A DNA stretch of 9,876 bases, from NCBI GenBank assembly GCA_903872005.1, contig CAIQJD010000444.1, positions 1-9,876 of the forward strand. Reading direction: 5' to 3'. A model generated the notes under the pieces. The model saw nothing but the letters and a program-made list of their open reading frames with translations, did no database searches and had not been told where the DNA came from. Made by a program: the position numbers and the translations under genes. Shown here piece after piece: positions 5,493 through 9,876 of this stretch. Numbering within the stretch: the first letter of the stretch is position 1; every line of letters begins with the position of its first letter. The stretch comes from an uncultured bacterium (GTDB lineage Bacteria > Chloroflexota > Anaerolineae > JACIWP01).

Positions 5493-6755
5493 TCAGACGC
5501 GGTAGACCCGCGCCGCGTTATCATGTAGCCACAGGCCGGCCAGGTGCAGCGCGTACTCCGCATCAAATTCGCCGGCCTCGATCCGCTTCGCCAGCGCCGC
5601 AGCGACCACCTCGCGTGCCATGACCAGATGCCCATACACCTTGTGCACCGCCACGCGATAGTCGGCGCCAAAAGCGATGATCTTGTTCATAGGCACCAGG
5701 TCTATTATTTCATCCAGGGTCCGCACCGTCGTCGTCTGCGAGACGATCGGACACCAGGTAAGGTTGAGCGTGACATTGGGCTGTGTCTTGCCGATCAACG
5801 CCGCCTCGCGCCACATCGGCACGCCCAGATGGAACAGGTCGAACTGCACATCGCGCCGGCGCATCACGACATTGAACATGTACGTAACGTCCACCTCGCG
5901 GAAGTCGCCAAAGTAGCCGGCGTGCGTCGCCACCGGCACGCCGGCCTCGGCCGCGACGTCCAGACCCTTGTCAATTAGATAGTCCCGCAACGCCGGGAAG
6001 TAGCCCGGCTCCGGCGCATGGCGGCGCGCCTCCTGGAACTCCCGCTCGGCCATCCGCGCATCCGGCGGCTGATAGTCGGTGATGAAGAGCTTCAGGGCGA
6101 CCGCGCCGGCCGCCAGGTCAGCCCGCAACAGGCTCTGGGTGATCTCAACCGCGTCATCCAGGGTGCGGATCGGCCGGCCGCCCAACTGCTCCAGCGAGTC
6201 GAGCCGGTCGCGGCCGGCGCTGGATCGGCCGAAGAGCGCGCCGTGCAACGCGAAATGCTTGTCAATCGCCGGCACGCCGCGCAAGATCGGGTCGGTCTTT
6301 GCCACCGGTTGGATGATGTTCGTCAGCGCGCGCCGGATCTTGCAGCGCTGCGCCAAGACGCGCTGGTAGAGGCCGGGCCGATTATCGTCCATCACCCGCT
6401 CGGCCAATGGATGTATCGTCTGATCGTTGATTTCCGCGATCCCCCACAGATCACGCAGGGTGATCCGCAAGGCCCGCGCATAGGAGCTATGCTGCACGTA
6501 GGGCCAGAAGGGACGAATCTGCGGCCACCAGGCGTCCACCGGCCGGTACCCGCCATCCCGCAGCGTCAGCTTGAACGCCGTGGGCATGCCGGCCGACTCC
6601 AGATCGTGCCACAGGTAGCCGCCGGCGAACATATTCGGGCCACAATACTCGAAAGCCAGATAGTCCCGCTCCGGCGGCAAATGCTCGTGCGCGTCCACCA
6701 CCGTCAGTTCAGCAATCGCTTCGTACAAACGTCGGCCCAACGCCGTGAGTTGCAT
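5493..6755 (-). CDS. Metal-dependent amidohydrolase (Amidohydro_2-like), substrate unknown
   Basis: A 420-residue TIM-barrel hydrolase of the amidohydrolase superfamily. Strand 1 carries D21-A-H23-E-H25 (HxH metal ligands). Further likely ligands are H278 (VATHAGY), H309 (DLFHLG) and D365 (AFGADY). K222 (VALKLF) sits where some members have a carboxylated lysine or other metal-proximal residue. The end LHDNAARVYRV is the usual helix of COG2159/PF04909 proteins. Two Trp-rich stretches at about 76-85 and the WHDLESAGMP segment resemble uronate-isomerase-like members, but the overall pattern fits an unassigned hydrolase or decarboxylase. It is cytoplasmic, with no signal peptide. An AGGAGG 7 nt upstream, inside the end of the deacetylase gene, sets the ATG, and the intergenic gap is 3 nt, so translation is likely coupled. 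Confidence 0.88.
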   Translation of the reverse strand: MQLTALGRRLYEAIAELTVVDAHEHLPPERDYLAFEYCGPNMFAGGYLWHDLESAGMPTAFKLTLRDGGYRPVDAWWPQIRPFWPYVQHSSYARALRITLRDLWGIAEINDQTIHPLAERVMDDNRPGLYQRVLAQRCKIRRALTNIIQPVAKTDPILRGVPAIDKHFALHGALFGRSSAGRDRLDSLEQLGGRPIRTLDDAVEITQSLLRADLAAGAVALKLFITDYQPPDARMAEREFQEARRHAPEPGYFPALRDYLIDKGLDVAAEAGVPVATHAGYFGDFREVDVTYMFNVVMRRRDVQFDLFHLGVPMWREAALIGKTQPNVTLNLTWCPIVSQTTTVRTLDEIIDLVPMNKIIAFGADYRVAVHKVYGHLVMAREVVAAALAKRIEAGEFDAEYALHLAGLWLHDNAARVYRV

Positions 6756-6758
6756 GGG

Positions 6759-7577
6759 TCAACCTCCTTCAATAGTATCGCTCCCCCCGATCATCTGCTC
6801 GATGAGGGGATGGAAGCGCTCATAGCGGAATGCCTCCGCATAGGTCAGGCCGGCGCGCCGGCCCATTTCAGCAGCATGGCCCCGCAAGCCCCAGGCAATG
6901 GCGGCCATCTCATCCCCGCCAACCTGGCGCAGCCAGGCGTCCCAATCCAGGCCGGCCAGGCGCGCTTGCCGGCGCATCTCTTCCGTCATGAACACCATCT
7001 GGCTGCGATGCTCCGCCAACGCGGCCAGTTTGATTTCCAGCGTCGGCCCAATGTCCACCCACCTGTTTTGTCCCGGCGCAGCGTCGGCATAAAAGTACTT
7101 CTCCGCAACCCAATGCGGCGCCAATCCCTCGGCCGCGTGTTGCGGACACAGACCGGGCAGGTGCGCGAAGGCCAGCGCCTCGGCCGCCGCGCGTGCCGTC
7201 GCCAGATGATCGGGGTGCGTCTCGTTGACCGCCTGGGCATCTTCGGCAAAGACGATGGCCGGCCGATACGTGCGGATGGCGCGCACGAACTCTGCGCGCA
7301 GGACGCCGGCCGGCAAGCGATCCAGCTCGAAATCGGCATGCCCCAGCCATACCGGCGGCTGCGCGCCCAAGACGGACGCAGCGCGCTCTGCCTCTGCGGC
7401 CCGCCGGGCGACCAGAGCCGGCCCCGTCTCGTCCAGCGATCCGATGCTGCCATCCGTGGCAATGATCAGAATGACCCGCGCGCCGGCGCGCGCCAGGCCC
7501 GCCAACGTGCCGCCGGCATACCACTCGGCGTCATCGGGATGCGGCGCCAAAACCAGGACCGTCACGCCCACCGCCAT
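6759..7577 (-). CDS. LmbE/PIG-L family zinc-dependent deacetylase
   Basis: A 272-residue protein of the family that removes N-acetyl groups from GlcNAc-containing compounds (GlcNAc-PI, mycothiol and bacillithiol precursors, chitobiose). The metal site is visible: AP-H13-P-D15-D16-AE at the N-terminus and H121-P-D-H124 in the middle. The late KLAALAEHRSQ helix (183-193) is also typical. The substrate is not predictable from sequence. I chose the ATG at 7577, which overlaps the transporter stop as TGATG; a TTG one codon upstream is less likely. This 1-base overlap indicates translational coupling with the MFS gene, and the following amidohydrolase starts 3 nt after the stop. Together they suggest a transported compound that is deacetylated and then hydrolysed. 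Thiol-cofactor biosynthesis is an alternative but no partner genes are present. Confidence 0.93.
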   Translation of the reverse strand: MAVGVTVLVLAPHPDDAEWYAGGTLAGLARAGARVILIIATDGSIGSLDETGPALVARRAAEAERAASVLGAQPPVWLGHADFELDRLPAGVLRAEFVRAIRTYRPAIVFAEDAQAVNETHPDHLATARAAAEALAFAHLPGLCPQHAAEGLAPHWVAEKYFYADAAPGQNRWVDIGPTLEIKLAALAEHRSQMVFMTEEMRRQARLAGLDWDAWLRQVGGDEMAAIAWGLRGHAAEMGRRAGLTYAEAFRYERFHPLIEQMIGGSDTIEGG

Positions 7578-8887
7578 CAACCCTGCGCCACGCCGGCCTG
7601 CGCCGAGCGCCCTTGCTCAGCCCGCTGACGCAGCTCCGCGCGCAACATGCTCACATCGTGGGAGATATAATGCGTTGACAGCGCCAGGAAGACCGCGCAT
7701 ACCGCCCAGGCCGACAGGCAGATCCACAGGATGGCGTTATGCAACGACGAGCGCACCGCAATCAGGCCGGCGATGGACGGCGCGGCCACCGCGCCCAGAG
7801 ATTCCACGAAGCTCTCCACCGCGTAGGCTGTGCTGCGGACTTCCGGCAGCGTGACATCGTAGATCGTGGCGATGATGTTGGGTGACGAGAAGGGAATGAA
7901 CAGCGCGCTCAACGCCAACAGCACGCCGAAGAGGAGGCGATCGGAAGTCGGCACGTTCATCGTGAAGAACAACAGCACCGCCCCAATCACGACGCCGGCC
8001 GTGCAAACCAACAACCGGCCGCGCGGCGTGCGCTTGAACATGAAATCGCCGGCCGTCCCGCCCACGAAATAGCCCGACGCCAGCACCACCACCGACACGG
8101 CCATGGTCGAAAAGACCTCGCCCTGCGCATAGCCACGTTCCTTTTCCAGGTAACGGAAAAACCAATAGGTAATCACATTCCACGGAAAGACGCCGAAGAA
8201 GCCCTGCGCGAAGACGAGCAACAGGCTGCGCTTGCGAAACAGGCCGCCCACCAACCGCCAATCGAACTTGTATTCGGTCGTACATTCGCCCAGGCCGGCC
8301 AGCTCCGGCTCGCCCTGGCCGCGCGCGGCCTCGCGCACCCCGAAAAAGATGACCGCCGCCAGCAGGACGCCCAACCCGCCAGTGATGTAGAAGACCCCGC
8401 GCCAGCCGATTGCGCCCCCCAGAAACAGCCCCAGCAACATGCCGATCAGGTATCCGAATGGTTGCGTGAGTTGCAGAATGCCATAGACTTTGCCCCGGGC
8501 GCGCGGTCCAAAGTAGTCACAAATGAGGCTGAACAGACCCGGATACGAGGAATCGTCAATGCCCGTCGAAGCGCGCGTGCCCAGAAACGTGGGAAAGGTC
8601 GGCGCGATGGCGCTGAGCCACGTGGTGCTTCCCCAGATCAGCGAAGCCAACGCCAACAACTTGGGGCGGCTGTAGCGATCGTAGAGATAGCCCCACAGGG
8701 GATACATGAGCGTGCCCACGAGCAAGGCGCCGGTGAACACGAACCCCATCTGCGCTTCATTGATGCCGAAGGTTTCCATGATAGGCGTGGTCAGCGGGCC
8801 AATGAGCAACTTGTCCGACTGATGTAGCAGCATAAAGACAAAGAACACGGCTACTACGAACCAACGATACCGCGATGGCGTCTTCAC
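7577..8887 (-). CDS. Major facilitator superfamily transporter, Spinster-like
   Basis: A 436-residue inner-membrane protein with about 12 hydrophobic segments, the first at about 9-22 and the last at about 385-404. Characteristic signatures are D26 in the first helix (HQSDKLLIGPL), the loop motif GYLYDRYSRPK (67-76) after helix 2, and R105 followed by GIDDSSYPG (109-117). The last resembles the G(I/V)GEASY signature of Spinster-type transporters, with the Glu replaced by Asp. A cytoplasmic central loop (about 186-217) separates the two six-helix halves. Substrates of bacterial Spinster-like proteins range from lipids to organic anions, so none is assigned. The start is the GTG at 8887 with AGGAGG 5 nt upstream; a longer frame from 8977 would cross the promoter. 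It is the first gene of a four-gene cluster. Confidence 0.92.
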   Translation of the reverse strand: MKTPSRYRWFVVAVFFVFMLLHQSDKLLIGPLTTPIMETFGINEAQMGFVFTGALLVGTLMYPLWGYLYDRYSRPKLLALASLIWGSTTWLSAIAPTFPTFLGTRASTGIDDSSYPGLFSLICDYFGPRARGKVYGILQLTQPFGYLIGMLLGLFLGGAIGWRGVFYITGGLGVLLAAVIFFGVREAARGQGEPELAGLGECTTEYKFDWRLVGGLFRKRSLLLVFAQGFFGVFPWNVITYWFFRYLEKERGYAQGEVFSTMAVSVVVLASGYFVGGTAGDFMFKRTPRGRLLVCTAGVVIGAVLLFFTMNVPTSDRLLFGVLLALSALFIPFSSPNIIATIYDVTLPEVRSTAYAVESFVESLGAVAAPSIAGLIAVRSSLHNAILWICLSAWAVCAVFLALSTHYISHDVSMLRAELRQRAEQGRSAQAGVAQG

Positions 8888-8892
8888 AGTCG

Positions 8893-8898
8893 CCTCCT
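8893..8898 (-). promoter_or_regulatory. Ribosome binding site deciding the GTG start of the MFS gene
   Basis: AGGAGG lies 5 nt before the GTG. Part of it falls in a small inverted repeat CCTCG-TAA-CGAGG (8896-8908) that could form a 5-bp mRNA stem covering the first half of the site, so accessibility of the start may be modulated. Confidence 0.75.
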
Positions 8899-8930
8899 CG
8901 TAACGAGGTTTGAACAGCAGGGTTATGCCT

Positions 8931-8959
8931 ATTATACAACGGAATGTCGTTTCGCCATA
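8931..8959 (-). promoter_or_regulatory. Probable promoter of the MFS-deacetylase-amidohydrolase-galE cluster
   Basis: A perfect -10 TATAAT on the minus strand (8936-8931) lies 43 bp before the GTG. At 17-nt spacing the -35 position reads TATGGC, a poor match, so an activator may be needed. The 13 bases from the -10 into the transcript (8924-8936) are identical to those of the thioredoxin-like operon promoter. Confidence 0.5.
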
Positions 8960-8980
8960 GCCGGCCTCAAAACGCAATGA

Positions 8981-9009
8981 TTGACAGACCGGCCAGTTGG
9001 TGGTACACT
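8981..9009 (+). promoter_or_regulatory. Promoter of the CstA-family gene
   Basis: A perfect -35 TTGACA (8981-8986), 17-nt spacer, extended -10 TGG and -10 TACACT (9004-9009, four of six bases). Transcription should begin near 9016, about 250 nt before the cstA ATG. It is divergent from the MFS promoter, with the two -35 regions about 20 bp apart. Confidence 0.7.
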
Positions 9010-9015
9010 TTTAGC

Positions 9016-9269
9016 GTCTTTTTCCAAAGCGCCTTAACAACCGAGGCAGTCCCCGTGATGGTTCACGGCAACGCTTGAACATACAGGCATCGGAAGAATC
9101 GGGCTTCGCAGATAGGGCATCATGGCCGGACTCGATGAAAGGGGGTGACTTACCCGAATCCCTGGCAGTTGAGCAGGGTACGCAAAAGAGGATTGAACTG
9201 CAAGGAGTGGAATTGACGTGTTCGGATCGCAGTTACTTCCCGTAAACCTGTAGGAGGCAAGACAGAAAG
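9016..9269 (+). other. Long structured 5' leader of the CstA gene, possible regulatory RNA
   Basis: About 250 nt separate the predicted start of transcription from the ATG. Visible structure: a CCGTGA-TGGT-TCACGG hairpin (9053-9068), a CCCTG/CAGGG hairpin (9160-9178), and GCAGTT (9165-9170), AACTGC (9196-9201) and GCAGTT (9229-9234). In that last set the middle segment can pair with either neighbour but not both, a switch-like layout. No known riboswitch class was recognised. A 36-codon frame at 9135-9245 and 6-8 codon frames at 9058 and 9122 lack convincing ribosome binding sites. Function is inferred only from length and pairing. Confidence 0.35.
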
Positions 9270-9876
9270 ATGAACAGCATCATCATTTTGGTCATTGGCA
9301 TCGCGGCCATCGTGCTGGGTTACTTCGTCTATGCGCGAAGAATCAACAGCACCGTCCTCCAGCCAGATCCGAAGAAAGCTACGCCGGCGAAAATGTACAT
9401 GGATGGCGTTGACTTCACGCCGGCCAACCGCAACGTCCTGTTCGGCTATCAGTTCAAGTCCATCGCCGCGCTCGGCCCCATCCTCGGGCCAATCATCGCC
9501 GTGCAGTGGGGTTGGCTGCCGGCCCTCCTCTGGATCATCCTGGGCACATTCTTCATCGGGTGGGTGCAAGACTACTCTGCCATCATGCTCGGCGTCCGCG
9601 AAGAGGGGCAGTCCTTCGGCGCTTTGAGTTACCGACTCATTTCGCCGCGCGCGCGCGGCATCCTGATCACGTTCATCTACTTCTACCTGCTGCTCATCAT
9701 GGGCGCGTTTGGTGTTCAGGTCGGTTTCGGTCTGCTGATCAACCCGGCTGTCCCCCTCGGCGTGATCTTCGCCATTCTCGTCGGCATGCTGGCCGGCCAG
9801 ATGACCTACAAATGGCGGCAAGACATTATTCTGACCACCGTCGTCACGGTCATCCTCGCCTTCGTCGGCATCTGGC
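9270..9876 (+). CDS. cstA: CstA-family carbon starvation/peptide transporter, N-terminal part
   Basis: The first 202 codons of a polytopic membrane protein cut by the window end. CstA proteins are inner-membrane carriers linked to peptide and pyruvate uptake under carbon limitation. TM1 is at about 3-21, then a periplasmic or loop segment with the family-typical DGVDFTPANRNVLFG (45-59). The conserved block SIAALGPILGP (64-74), VQWGWLP (78-84) and VQDY (99-102) followed by R110 is clear, with further TM segments at about 84-99, 130-152 and 162-178. The canonical HHF before this block is replaced by YQF, so this is a divergent subgroup. AGGAGG (9252-9257) is 12 nt from the ATG, longer than usual, but an in-frame stop at 9243 leaves no upstream alternative. 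The long leader suggests post-initiation control. Confidence 0.92.
   Translation, partial: MNSIIILVIGIAAIVLGYFVYARRINSTVLQPDPKKATPAKMYMDGVDFTPANRNVLFGYQFKSIAALGPILGPIIAVQWGWLPALLWIILGTFFIGWVQDYSAIMLGVREEGQSFGALSYRLISPRARGILITFIYFYLLLIMGAFGVQVGFGLLINPAVPLGVIFAILVGMLAGQMTYKWRQDIILTTVVTVILAFVGIW

Noticed and set aside
6018..7628. A 536-codon plus-strand open frame antisense to the amidohydrolase and deacetylase genes
   Set aside because: It spans two well-supported genes on the opposite strand, is Arg/Gln/His-rich without recognisable domains, and is explained by GC-rich third positions of the real genes.
9053..9075. Resemblance of GTGATGGTTCAC plus CAACGC to the start of a fluoride riboswitch
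   Set aside because: The downstream pseudoknot partner and the conserved late segment are absent, and a CstA gene is not a typical fluoride target.
9174..9195. GGGTACGCAAAAG recalling part of the c-di-GMP-I riboswitch
   Set aside because: The upstream AGGGCAAACC segment, GAAA tetraloop and P3 helix are missing.
9135..9245. 36-codon frame in the cstA leader
   Set aside because: It has no ribosome binding site, no recognisable protein character, and overlaps the segments that look like RNA structure.
9150..9821. A 223-codon minus-strand frame antisense to cstA
   Set aside because: It is the mirror of a clear membrane protein gene and is rich in Asp/Glu/His/Arg, as expected for an antisense shadow.

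Overview
This window is bacterial, GC-rich (roughly 60%) and tightly packed. It most resembles a Chloroflexota (Anaerolineae/Caldilineae-like) chromosome or metagenomic contig. That assignment is an inference from gene content and from an extreme density of the hexamer GCCGGC; no rRNA or marker gene is present to confirm it. TGA is used as an ordinary stop by several genes, so the genetic code is standard.

Left part (1-3760). A large secreted protein (minus strand, running off the left edge) and a secreted carboxypeptidase T-like M14 zinc protease (plus strand) are divergently transcribed from a 381-bp region. Each has a well-formed sigma70-type promoter. The protease ends in a convergent junction holding a 16-bp palindrome and a perfect 12-bp stem hairpin.

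Middle (3822-4467). A two-gene minus-strand operon has a consensus promoter (TTGACA-17-TATAAT, extended -10). A 17-bp palindrome of CsoR/CstR type lies over its predicted transcription start. The first gene is a small YuzD-like thioredoxin-fold protein whose reading frame is interrupted by one in-frame UGA just after a CxxxC motif. A hairpin fitting the loose bacterial SECIS description follows that UGA. The gene is therefore a candidate selenoprotein, and it is the most interesting item in the window. The second gene is an FmdB-type zinc ribbon protein.

Right-middle (4464-8936). Four minus-strand genes are packed like an operon: a Spinster-like MFS transporter, a LmbE/PIG-L deacetylase (1-base overlap), a metal-dependent amidohydrolase (3-base gap) and a GalE-type UDP-sugar epimerase (42-base gap). 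Together they suggest uptake of a small amide- or acetyl-bearing compound, two hydrolytic steps and sugar-nucleotide metabolism. The substrate cannot be read from the sequence.

Right edge (8981-9876). A plus-strand promoter gives a leader of about 250 nt with competing stem-forming segments, followed by the start of a divergent CstA-family transporter gene cut by the window end. No tRNA, rRNA, CRISPR array, insertion sequence or phage gene was seen.
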